A stretch of 64,000 nucleotides of DNA, from positions 310,001 through 374,000 of the forward strand of contig QNQO01000523.1 of the NCBI GenBank assembly GCA_003290165.1, written 5' to 3'. Source of the DNA: Berberis thunbergii (lineage: Eukaryota > Streptophyta > Magnoliopsida > Ranunculales > Berberidaceae). Positions 32,231 through 43,575 of the stretch are shown here, piece by piece. Made by a program: the position numbers and the translations under genes. Within the stretch, counting starts at the first letter, position 1. Each line of letters opens with the position of its first letter. The notes beneath the pieces are model-generated. The model saw nothing but the letters and a program-made list of their open reading frames with translations. It searched no databases and was not told the DNA's origin.

Positions 32231-35200
32231 AAGCTCTAAAACGCGTTCTGTTCGACATACCAATCGAGTATTTGAGTTACATCAACTTGCTACCCCCTAA
32301 CAACGTGTGTAGTTGAAGATGGTAATTTGTTTTATATTGCATAATATGATAATGAATTTTCATTAAAAAAAGATATTCAATCATTAATAAGTTATTCAAT
32401 AATTAACAAAAGAATAATGAATTATTTCCTAAAAAAAGATATAACAACAAATGATATTATTTTTAGATTTAATTTGTGCATCAAAGGGAATCACACAATC
32501 TTGGAAAAAATAAATCATTTCTTAATAATAATAAAGAAATACCCATGGTTAATTATTTTACAGTACTTTAGACTGCTCACATTGCTAAATTCAGAAAATG
32601 TGATTTTTTTACAATACATTAGACTATCCTTGGGATCTAAAACCCAATCTAAGGAAATACTTTGCAAAGTGTATCCAAGACTTGATGCACAAATCCATCG
32701 AGCTAAACTAAGATTTGTACAACTTATATTACTTAAAACATGCAAGATGAGATATCAAATATAGTAAAATAAACAAGCAAGCATAAGTAAATAAAGAGAT
32801 GAGAAGAGAATATACCACACATATATAACAAGGTTCACCTAAGTCAGGGTTTGATTGACCCCGACAATTACTTCCTCAATGGAAAGGGTTCGCAAGCTTC
32901 AAGCTTTTATTACTTGATTAAAAGAGAGTTGCACTCTTAACTAACATTCCACAACCTCGTAAGGTTAAGTCGAGCTCCTATGAGATTTACCAACACGAAC
33001 CAAGTGCCCCACTCTGCAAGTCTTACGAACACCTTGGCGATTACAGTGGGATACAACACAACTAAGTCTTAGGACATGTTTTTGTAATTTCGAAGATACG
33101 ACTTGGTCTTATATTTTTGCGCCGCGAGACTTACTGTATAGCCAAGGATCACACCATCATGGAATGGAACACAACCAAGTATGACAACCTGCTTGGGATC
33201 TCTGGGTGACACTTACTCATACGAGTCCACTACCCACATGGGGTAAGTTGAGTTTATGCAAGCTAACACTCAAAGAGGTTTCTCTATTAGTGTCTCTCTA
33301 ATAGATGGATGGGAGAAAGTTTAAGCTCAAATCTCTCACTTCTTTATAGAGTAGAAGTGAGGTTCACCCTTACAAGTATGAAGGTAGGATTGACAAATAA
33401 AATTTCTCTCTAGAGCCTTTAGATCTCAAACAAAGAAGTTGTTTGGTTTAGGTTAAGCTCACAACTCAAGCCCTATATCTATCTTGTTTCTTTTGAAGCT
33501 CACTCAAAAATGATATGGATAGATTGAGAGATTTTCTCTTGAATGATGGTGAGAAACTTGTTATTCTTCTAGCTGAATCTGCTACTTTTGAAATGTTCTA
33601 ACATGTTTTTCTCGAATTCCAAAAGTTGATGAAGGCAAATTAGGATGCAGTTATTTACAAACTTATCCTAAGGGGTGAAGTCGACATGCCTTACCCCAAG
33701 TCTTTCTTTTCAGAACGACTAGATTCAGATGTCTTATTGCTTTATCAAAATTATATTATACGTATAGCGACGCTTTAAGTGTGGAGTCGACTTTTCTATG
33801 CCCAGACTGTTTTTTTTTTAACAAAATCTTCCCTTTTGTCAGATGTCTTTGTATTTTGCATGAACATCTCCTTTAAGCACATATGCATATCTCATGAGGG
33901 AATATCCATCAATAGAATATTCATTCTCATGTGAGAGGATAACACAAATTCTTACTTTGAATTTCGGTTTTCACATATTTTTGCCTCCAAATAGTTTTTA
34001 GCTCTTCATTTGAATTTTTGTCATTCATAAGTTATTTTTGTCTTGTCTTCATATGCCACGTGCCTTGGTCCACCTTCTTGAACTTTAACCATATTAGACT
34101 TGTCTTCTTGAAGCATTGATATTGTTTGACTGGCCTTCATATCTTTGGTTTCGGTCTTTTTAATAGACTTCGTCCATGGTTCACTTTGGCTTAGACTTTG
34201 ATAGTCGGACGATTTGATATCATCTTCTTGCATTTATGACTTTGCTTGAGCATTCACGGTCGCATTTAAATAATCAATAATTTATCGATCAGTCACAACC
34301 CAATATGCATGATTTTAGATTCAGTCATACATTTTTATACTAACGTTTTACTCAACCTATAATGGTTTTACAAGCTTACCCAATATTGTTTTTGCCTTGA
34401 TTCACAAATAACATTTCACAAATTACTTGGTGGGTATCACTAATTAAAGGAAATTGAACGGGGAAAAAATATAGCCTAAAAAAATTCTAGCAAGCACCTC
34501 GGTGAAGGTCATTTATCAAGCTCTTCAGACTAGCGATTGAATCCAATGGGAAAACACAATATAGGAAGAGCCTGACAACAACTTGGGAATCTTGATTTAG
34601 TCAGTCCCAAAAAAAATGGATAGGGACATGAGAACCATAGAGACGATAAGGAGGTCCTTCAACAGGAATTGAAATAACCTAAGTGTGTTTTAGATGGGGA
34701 CTCCATTGAGACGAAAGAAATAGTATTCTTTTTGCGTTTGGGTGGGTGCTCAAGAAAGTGCCCCTCAACAGGAAATATAGTCATGATTTAGTTTGAGTGA
34801 AAAACAACAATGGATTGGCAACGAGGTGGATAGGTCAAAATTGTCAAAGATGATAAATTATTCCTCCATAAAGGCTCATGCAAAGACGAGATATTCTGAG
34901 CCATGAGAGAATTTGAGGCATCTGAAATGATATCACTACAATTTGTAGCATTCGCATGATCTTTCTCGATTGCCGAGGAACTTTGTTTGGCTAGATGTAG
35001 GGGTATAAGAACCATGCTTGATCTTTATCTATTTTTTAACACCTACATTGACAATATTTTGGAGTTGACGGAGATCACGTTGTGCCTGAATGACAATGTT
35101 TTAACCCGTTTATCGAGGGTGTTCCAGTCCCATCATTGCAGTTCATTATCTATTTGGACTTCACTTTAGACAATTCTTATTGGATGGAAGCAACAGAAGC

Positions 35201-35454
35201 GACCACTTTGTCATAATTTTTCCTAGACTCAGTGATACCTATGATCTTGCGGTACTTGTTGATGAAATTGAGAAAATGGTCAGCATGGTCCACGATCATT
35301 TTGTCCACTGTAATAAAGGGAAAACACATCAAGAAACAAAACATTACAGTATATTAATGGAAAACAAGGGGACATCCCAAGTCAAATTGGGCGAACCTAA
35401 GTTGGGAGTGGCCCAAAACTCTTATTTCTAAGGTCGAGACTAGAAACAGGTAGA
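32231..35454. other. No gene seen in 3.2 kb
   Basis: The sequence contains LTR-like stretches, such as AACAAGGTTCACCTAAG near 32830 and several ATTAAAAGAGAGTT blocks, but no matched pair. A lysine/glutamate-rich minus-strand frame at 34233-34021 has no family resemblance that I can name. This is probably old transposon debris. Confidence 0.5.
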
Positions 35455-37515
35455 TGTCAAGCCCCAATCACAAGATACCTAATTGCCTCGAAAATTGAAT
35501 CGCGACTCTTAAGCCCTAAATAAATGTTTTTTCCTGATTTACTCTTAGCCTCCTATTTACACTACATGCCAATGGTTACTCTTGCTAGCACACGATAAAA
35601 TAAAATAAAACCATCAATCTATATAAGGTGGCACTAACACCAAGTGTTTCCATGTGAATTCAAAAACACCTAAGCCACAACGACTTACAAGACTCAAAAT
35701 ACCCAAGATCTGATAACGAGCCATACCTATTAGCTATACAAAGTCGAAGACGACCACTCGCTCACTTTGCGTCTCCTGTGGCACCACCTCCAACAACACC
35801 ATCACCTGCACCCGATTATGAGTACACCCATTTGCCACAAACAAGAAAATGGGCCAGCACTAGCTGGAATGAGTAGAACCAATACATCTATCTCAATTAA
35901 AATACATAAATCAACGAAAGCAGATCAACATGAGAAACATGAATTGACAATGCACTCAATCATGATGTAACTATGCACATGAGATGCAACATAAGTTCAA
36001 AACCACATAATTTCCCACAATCACATCTTCCATCATGCCGAACATGTCTCACCCTGACATGTCTCTATACACATGCTGATACCACTCCTGGCATGTATGT
36101 TCTTAGCGGGGTCTTTCCTCTGAGACATACATATCGACATGGAAGATTGGTCACGAGGCCCCATAACTAAGTATAGCGCACGTCGGGGAACTATCAACCC
36201 GAGAAAGAAAAACCACGTTCTTTAGGCCACGGATGCTACTCCCTTTCACATCGTATCTAGCATCGTACAAGTGATATGCACCCTGTATGCATGTTCTCCT
36301 GATGTGTATCGAACACAGTAAGCACATATCCCTCATATGCCCCCGACACATTAGGCATATCCCCCTGATATGCACCAAACGCAGTATGCATATCCATCTG
36401 GCCAGAGTTGTGGGAAAATATGGTTTTTAAATGATCAAGTCAATTACGGAATTCATAAGTACAATAGCCATACGAATCCTACGCTACATTCCATTGATAC
36501 TCAATCGCACAATCGTTGTCATTGCACAGTTTAAAAAAAATCATAATTCTGACTAGTTTTACACGTCCACGCAATTATACTAAATGTCAGTGACTAACAT
36601 GGTAGATTTTCCTACTACATGGCATCACAATATATCGTCTCCCAAAAATTACACTATACATAGCCACTCAAACTGGCATCTATATCACAAGCTATTCACC
36701 ACAATATTATGAATATCATTCAAACAAGCATCCAAGTTTTAATCTTCATAATAATCGACAAAACATTAAATTAGGGATTTTTTTTTTTTGGAATAATTTG
36801 AAAACCCAAGAACATTTTATTTTTGAAAAAATTAATGAAACATAAAAAGTGTCCGCACTCAACAGAGTGGAAATGGGTTTCTAGAATCCAGATCCTACCA
36901 GCCTAAGCTCCAAATTCGCGGATCAGCGAATTAACGACTCTGGAAGCCCTTCAAAACTGTAAAAATAGTCTCGAGTGTGAGAAACATGTTTGGCGACAGC
37001 AAAAAAGGTAATGAACCGCTCGACGAAGGTTTGGGAAATTGCTTACCAAAGTCATAGGGGTGTCGAAGATTTCGACATAGCCAAAACTCGACAAATGGAC
37101 TCCGAAAATCACACTACGCAAGGCCACAGACCGTGAACTGGTCGGAATAGCATCACCGAGCCACAGGAAGGTGGATCGTAGCTAAGTAGCAAAAACAACA
37201 CATGGGTAGAAGAGGGGATAGAGGAAGGGGAAAGGAAAGTGAAGGAGTGTGCTCGACTAGTGGGAGTTGAGGCTATGCTCGGTTATAGCACGAGCACTTC
37301 GCCAGAGAAGAAGTAGAAAATACAAAATGGAAGGAGAAGGAATCAAGGAAGAAAAAGAGAAGAAAGAAGAAAGGGGAGCCCCCTTCTCTTAAAGGTTGGA
37401 TGGCTATTCGCCCCGGTGAAAGTATAAAGGTGCCCCTCCTAAAAACCAAAATAATTTTTTTTGAAAACAAATTTAATTGAGGATTAATTAGAGAAAAAAT
37501 AATACGGGTGTTGCA
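35455..37515 (-). repeat. Solo LTR of a chromovirus-like Ty3 element
   Basis: The segment starts TGTCAAGCCCC and ends GGGTGTTGCA (TG...CA). GTAGA precedes it at 35450-35454 and follows it at 37516-37520, a perfect 5-bp target duplication. On the minus strand the start TGCAACACCCGTATT and the following GGTTTTTAGGAGGGGCACC block resemble Del/Tekay LTRs. The 2,061-bp length fits. No coding sequence is flanked, so it most likely arose by LTR-LTR recombination. Internal CATATCC/GATATGCACC repeats lie at 36240-36400. Confidence 0.88.
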
Positions 37516-37520
37516 GTAGA

Positions 37521-38383
37521 CGTCACCAAAAATGGATACCAAATATGCATACCATGAATTATCTAAATTTGATAACCCCATACCATCCAAGGTTGCTTGT
37601 CCCGAAACCTCATAAAGAAGTGCCTTTTATCTTTCTCATTAGAAATCGCTTTTCACGTGGATCCAATGGGGAGTGGCCAATATGATTGTGACACATGGAA
37701 TTAGGACAAACAGAAGGACTCAGTCAACCAGGCAAGAAGGAGATAGAAGCAGAACAACAGTGTATAACTCTGTTAGAGGAAAGAGACTAGAGCCAAAAGT
37801 AGGCTATTCGGCAGTTGCAGTATTCGACAATGAATCAAGTTTTATGGAATTCTTTGTCAAGTCAGTTTATGCAAGATGTGAAAAAGTATGTAAGGGAGAT
37901 AATATAAACAAAGCCCCTTAGCCAACAAGGTGGAGGTTGGATTCTAAGGGAGTTCTAGAAAACTCTCAATCTCATTAAGTTATCTAGTTTTCCGTTGTGT
38001 TATGCTCTATTTACTACTCAAATGTTTTCTAATTTGGGCGTTGGATGACAACACGGGGACAACCCGTGTTGAGTGTTTTGTATGGGAATTGGAAGGCAGC
38101 AAGATATAAGATCATCATTGCTTCGAGATCTCAGAGGCATTGTGTGTATCTCGAGGAGCTTTAGAAGGTAGCTTGCAAACAATAAGCTCGGTGTCTAATG
38201 CTTGGTGATCCTATTAAAAACTCTAAAATGCCTCGCGATATTTTTGATACCCTGCCAAGGAACAGTATTAAAATATGGATGCTCAACTCAGTGAATGGCA
38301 GGCTCAGGTCAGCATAGATTTGACCAATGCAAGCACAAAATCTGGTTATCAGAGACTGAATCGTAATGACACAAACACAACAA
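37521..38383. other. No recognised gene left of the MULE
   Basis: An 82-codon plus-strand frame at 37673-37921 (ending FFVKSVYARCEKVCKG) has a faint similarity to the endonuclease of plant LINEs, too weak to call. The rest carries no recognisable motif. Confidence 0.45.
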
Positions 38384-38900
38384 TAATTCTAGCTGGCCTA
38401 GGAGGTACGCCTGGGTGGCTGCCTGGACACTCCCTGGCACGCGTTCGGGACCCTCCCTGGCACGCGTTCGGGACCCTCCCAGGCAGTGCATGATGAAGGC
38501 GGGATTTCGATTCGCCAAATTTTTGGGGAAAAAATTCGAACCCTAACTCTTTCAAAACAACATTTGAAACCGAAAATTTGGGGAAATTTTGGGACAGTTG
38601 TTGCAGAGAACATTGCAGGGTTGAAGAAGAATTGATCTAGAGAGAGAGAGAAAAGAATCGAGAGAGAAGAAGAATCGAGAGAGTAGAAAAAGAAGAAGAA
38701 GAAGAAGAGGAAGAAGAAGAAGAAGAACTTGTTGAAGCAACTGGAATCAGCGACCCAAACTTAGAAACCCGCGAAAGGTAAGTCCAAAACTTGATTCTTC
38801 TTGATTTCTTCTAGATCTAGGGTTTGTAGATCTAGGGTTCCTGACACTCTAATATTTTTTTCTTTGTTTGTATGTGAGTTATATGAGCAGTAGTTTGTCA
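38384..38900 (+). repeat. Left terminal inverted repeat of the MULE
   Basis: This is the reverse complement of 46540-46999 over nearly its whole length, including GAAGAA runs, GAATCAGCGACCCAAACTT and the splice donor GCGAAAGGTAAG. It carries a 30-bp duplication, CCCTGGCACGCGTTCGGGAC, at 38433-38485 that the right arm has once. The A+G-rich leader around 38640-38740 probably includes the transcript start. Confidence 0.92.
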
Positions 38901-40482
38901 TAAGTCTCAGTTTCAAAATGAAACTCCTCGCTTCGCCAAAATGGTTTTAAATGGTCAGTTTGGTTTTGCTTGATTTGGTGGTATTCAAGTCTGTTTGATT
39001 TGCTTTTGGTTGGCCTAAGAAGATAATAAGTTTGCTTATGATTACTTATTTTGTCCAGTTTGATTTAGAAATAGTAAAAATTAGCAGTTTAGATTAGTTA
39101 TCAAGTTTGGCTCAAAAGTCAAAACGGGAACAAACTGATGTCTGCACAATTATTGTAAGATCCCTTTAAGAACCTGGTCAGTGTTTCCTTCTGAATAAAA
39201 TTAAGGAAGTAATCTTTTTTTATCAAAGAAAATGTTGGGGTTTGAAGAAAAAATTTGTTGGGGAAGCTTGAAAAAATTGAGTACTTGAAGTTGAAGATGA
39301 ATTTATGATTTTCCAGGGAATACATGCCTTGCTCCCTCCTTAGTTGAGGGTCTTAAAGCTGGTTTGTTGGCCAAAGGATTCACTCAGACTTGTGGAGTAG
39401 ACTAGATGGAAATTTTCTCTCATGTAGCATGGCTGGATTTTGTTTTGGGATTGTTATCAATTGTTGTTAGTTGTGATTGGCCACTTTATCAGTTGGACAT
39501 TAAAAATGCTTTCTTACCTGGAGTGTTACTAAAGGAGGGGGATTTGGATCAGACCTGGGTATGTTGTGTACAGGACAAAGTATATGGTGTCAAAACTGAA
39601 AAACACGATCTGTGTATTGAAGAATCACCCTGCATGACACAGTCTATGGATTGAAGAATCACCCCGTCCCTGCACTTAGTTTGATAATTCATTTCAGTTG
39701 TGATCCAATTGTTTATACTCTTTCCTAGCCAAGTTTGTGTTTTTACTATGCTTACCACCTCTACACCTAATGAAGGAGGAGAATGAAGCACAATGCATTA
39801 ACATGCTTCTATAAGCATGTGAGTTAGAAGCCACGTGATTTTCTTTCTGGTGTTCTTAGGTGAGTTTTTTTTAATCATGTTTGTTTCATCTCTTTTTCAA
39901 ATTGAACAACTGAGATGTGTCCTTGCTTCAACCATATCACTTATCTTTTCAATAGGTTCTTTATCCTGAAACAATGCGTCATTCTGTAACTTTTCTGTGC
40001 ATTAAGAAACTATTATGAATATCCATAATCCAAAACTTGGGCATCTGGCTTACAAGTTGTTTTACTTGATGCTTTTTGGATTTTACTTCACTTAGTTATC
40101 TCTTTGGTATATTCATTGTCATTCCTAGAATGTTTTAGCACAATGACTGGTCCATGGAGCCATTTGTTGGGTCTTGTTAGATATACTTGTGATAAAACTT
40201 CTCCCAATTTCATGTACACAAGGCATGCAACAGTAAGTTTAAAAACAGAATGACCAAACAGTATTTGCTGCATTAAGAGATTGATGTAATTGTTGGTGTA
40301 TTTTCATGTGATTTTAGATAATATGGTAAATGGAATTGAATTGTGTGAATGTTATAAGGTTTGGCTTGCTATGCATCTTGCTTGATATGTTCATTTTCCC
40401 TAATGAGTGTTGTTGTTACTTGAAAAGAGCATTCTGTCGAAATAGAACTACATGAATTTTTTTTTTTTCAAAAACCTTTCAG
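38778..40482 (+). other. Intron in the 5' untranslated region of the MULE transposase
   Basis: A donor GCGAAAG|GTAAG at 38778 lies in the left arm and an acceptor AACCTTTCAG ends at 40482, two bases before the ATG at 40485. The intron would be 1,705 bp. It holds a Copia RT scrap at 39353-39590. Confidence 0.65.
39353..39590 (+). pseudogene. Copia reverse transcriptase fragment inside the MULE intron
   Basis: The plus strand encodes LKAGLLAKGFTQTCGVD, a stop, and WPLYQLDIKNAFLPGVLLKE, the opening part of a Copia RT. It has no LTR or other domains next to it. It either landed inside the MULE or was captured from elsewhere. Confidence 0.78.
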
Positions 40483-40484
40483 GA

Positions 40485-43027
40485 ATGGATAGTGTAGAAG
40501 AGAATGAATTGATGGAAAATGAAGAAAATTTAGAAGAGATAATGGATCCCACAGAAGGGATGCGGTTCAACAGTATTAATGAGTACCAACGATATTTTCA
40601 TGATTATGGTAATAAAATAGGATTTCCAGTGAAAATAAAGAATACGGAAAAAGATGAAAATGGAAAACCTATATTCATGACGCTTGCATGTGGTCGTTCT
40701 GGGCAGCATAAAAGTCAATCACAAAATGTTGTAAAAAAACGGGGTACAACTAAATGTGGATGTTTGGCTAAAATTAGAGGTAAATTTTACCCTGATAGAA
40801 CAGTGTCAGTGACAAAGGTAACACTTGATCACAATCATGAATTGAGCCCTGGAAAATCTAGATTTTATCCGAAAAATAGAGTTATGAGCTCGTATGTGAA
40901 GAAGAAGCTGGATTATAATGATAGGGCGGGTATTAGGCCAAATAAGAGTTTTAATTCATGTGTGGTTGAAGTTGGTGGTCATGATAGCCTGCCTTTTTCT
41001 CAAAAAGATTGTTACAATTATCTGGATAAAATGAGGAGGTTGAGGCTTGGGGAAGGGGATGCGGAGGCCATTCATAACTACTTCCAAAAAATGCAAGCTA
41101 ACAATGCTGAGTTCTTTTATATGTTGGATTTGGACAATAAAGGTAGATTGAGAAATGTCTTTTGGGTTGATGCATGGAGCAGAGCAGCTTACAAGGAGTT
41201 TGGAGATGTTGTTACCTTTGACACTACATACTTGACAAATAAGTATGAGATGTCCTTTGCCCTTTTGTTGGGGTGAACCATCACGGTCAGTCAATTATTT
41301 TCGGATGTGGATTGATATGTGGTGAGACCATTGAAGAGTTTGTTTGGCTTTTCCAAACTTGGCTTGTGTGTATGAATGGCAATGCTCCGATGGCTATAAT
41401 CACTGATCAAGATAGGGCAATGAAGAGGGCCGTTGAAATTGTATTTTCCAACACACGACACAGATGGTGCTTGTGGCATATTATGAAGAAGTTGCCTGAA
41501 AAGTTGTCCGGTTGCAATCAATATGATGCAATAAAGTTTGCAATGCAAAGAGCAGTTTACGATTCCTTGTCTCATGAAGAGTTTGAAGTAAATTGGCATG
41601 GTTTCATTGAGAAATATTGTCTGCAAGAAAATGATTGGCTGAAAGGATTATATCTTGATAGAATGCTTTGGGTGCCAACATATCAAAGATCTACTTTCTG
41701 GGCGGGGATGTCTTGAACTCAAAAGAGTGAAAGCATGAATGCTTTTTTTGATGGTTATGTAAATTCGAAGACCACTTTGAAGCAATTCGTTGAACAATAT
41801 GAGAATGCACTACGAAGTAAGGTTCAAAAGGAAACTAAAGCGGACTTTAAATCGTTTCACCGACAGATCCCTTGCATTACTCCTTATGCAATAGAGAAAA
41901 CTTTTCAAACTGCCTATAGTACAAAAAAATTTAAGGAGTTCCAAGAAGAGATTGCAGGGAATATATGTTGTACAATTCATAGTGAAGTTATAGATCAGAG
42001 TGGCTTTGAGGTGTACACTGTTAGACAAGACTTGGTGATAGGAGATAGAGAACGTTCAGTCAATTATATAGTATATTTTAACGTTGCCGACTTCAATATC
42101 AAGTGTAATTGCCAATTGTTCGAGTTCAAGGGGATCTTATGCAGACATGTATTGAAAGTATTGTTTGAAAGAGATATTCATGCTGTACCAGATAAATATG
42201 TCCTTCGGAGGTGGAGGAAAGATGTGAAGAGGGCGCATACAAAGGTTAAGATTGTTTATTCAAATTGGGGAATGAAGCCTGAAAATCAAAGGTTTGACAA
42301 GATGTGCAGTCACTTCAATGAAATGGCCGAATACGCCGCTGAGGATGAAAAGAAGACATGCCAAGTTCATGAATGGCTCACTTTGAAAATGGAGCAACCC
42401 AAAACTGATGATGGTGATGAGGGTGTTGATTCACATGGGTTTATGGAATTTGGGTCCAACACTACTAGTTCTGGGATGCAATCCAACATTCATAGTCCAT
42501 TACCGGTTCGTAGCAAAGGTCGACGCTTTAATTCAAGGATGCAACCCACAGATGAAAAGATTCGAAAAAAAGTACAAAGGAAAAAAAATAAACAAGCAAA
42601 TAAATATCAGGCCCTTGAGAAGAATGTGGTATGTTTTGCAAAATGTTTTTATGAATATTTAATTTTTTAAGTCTAGAATATTAAATTTTATGTACACGTC
42701 ATTTGTAGGGTTGTTCCCAGATTGGAAGGCCTGGGTTAGAATATATGACACCTCATTCACTAAACCCAAATACACAGGTTTGAATTTAATATATTTACTG
42801 ACGCGTATTATCACTTATGATTGTTCACTTATGATTTGTATTTGTCAACTTGAAGGATCAAACAATGCTGTCACAATCTGGTATTCCAATCTCATTCATG
42901 GATCCATATTTTTCATTGATGTCACAGGTATATATTTTAACCAAGGGGTCACACTATTTTTAGTACTATTGCAATTATATATATATATATATAATCCTTT
43001 TTTTTGCAGCCACCGCCTTCAAGATGA
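40485..43027 (+). pseudogene. FAR1/FHY3-type MULE transposase (one frameshift, one stop)
   Basis: Coding exons are 40485-42628, 42709-42777, 42856-42927 and 43010-43027 (TGA), all with GT/AG borders in matching phase. Domains: FAR1 zinc finger (CGRSGQ...TKCGCLAKI...LDHNHE, 40686-40845), MULE DDE domain (VVTFDTTYLTNKY, then MAIITDQDRAMKRA, WCLWHIMKKLPEKL, and SESMNAFFDGYVNSKT carrying the Glu), and a SWIM finger CNCQLFEFKGILCRH near 42110-42150. A one-base loss at about 41272 between LLLG and NHHGQSIIFGCG, and a TGA at 41714, prevent a full product. Adding one base gives exactly 715 codons in the main exon. The lesions are few, so inactivation is recent or the assembly needs checking. Confidence 0.92.
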
Positions 43028-43575
43028 GTTGCTGAAAATTTAAATGCTGCGAAGATGCTGAAAATGTTGTGAAGATGCTGAAAATGATGAGTTGAAGCAG
43101 TGAAGATGCTGAAAATTAATATGCAACAATGATGAAAAATGAAGATGCTGAAAATGAATGCTGAAAACTCTCCTTAATGCTGAATGCTGAAAATTCAAAA
43201 ATGCTGATAATTTCCTGTTAGATACTTTTCTGTCAGATTGTTGTTTATTTTTCATGAAAATACCAGTGGTGAGCATTTGGCCATTGCAAACTAGATGTAT
43301 GTATCATGAAAAATGCTGATAATTTGGCCACTGCAAACTAGATGAAAATACTTTTGTCAGATTTTTGTTGTTTATTTTTCTGTCAGATGAATGCTTGTTT
43401 GATGGAAGTAGATGAAAATGCTTGTTTATTTTTCTGTCAGATGAATGCTTGTTGTTGCAAACTAGATGAAAAATGCTGATAACTGAAGATGAATGGTGCT
43501 ATGGAATTATTAGAATCTGTCAGATGAATGCTTATTTTTCTGTCAGATGAATGCTTATTTTTCTGACCAGATGTT
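43028..43575. repeat. Low-complexity GAAGATGCTGAAAATG repeat region in the MULE
   Basis: Short units GAAGATGCTGAAAAT and AATGCTGATAATTTGG, and longer ones TTTTCTGTCAGATGAATGCTT and GCAAACTAGATGAAAA, recur in shuffled order. They start immediately after the transposase stop codon. Replication slippage is the likely source. Confidence 0.85.

Noticed and set aside
37673..37921. 82-codon plus-strand frame possibly related to LINE endonuclease
   Set aside because: Only a short FVKSVYARCEK stretch is suggestive; no catalytic motif, RT or poly-A tail is nearby.
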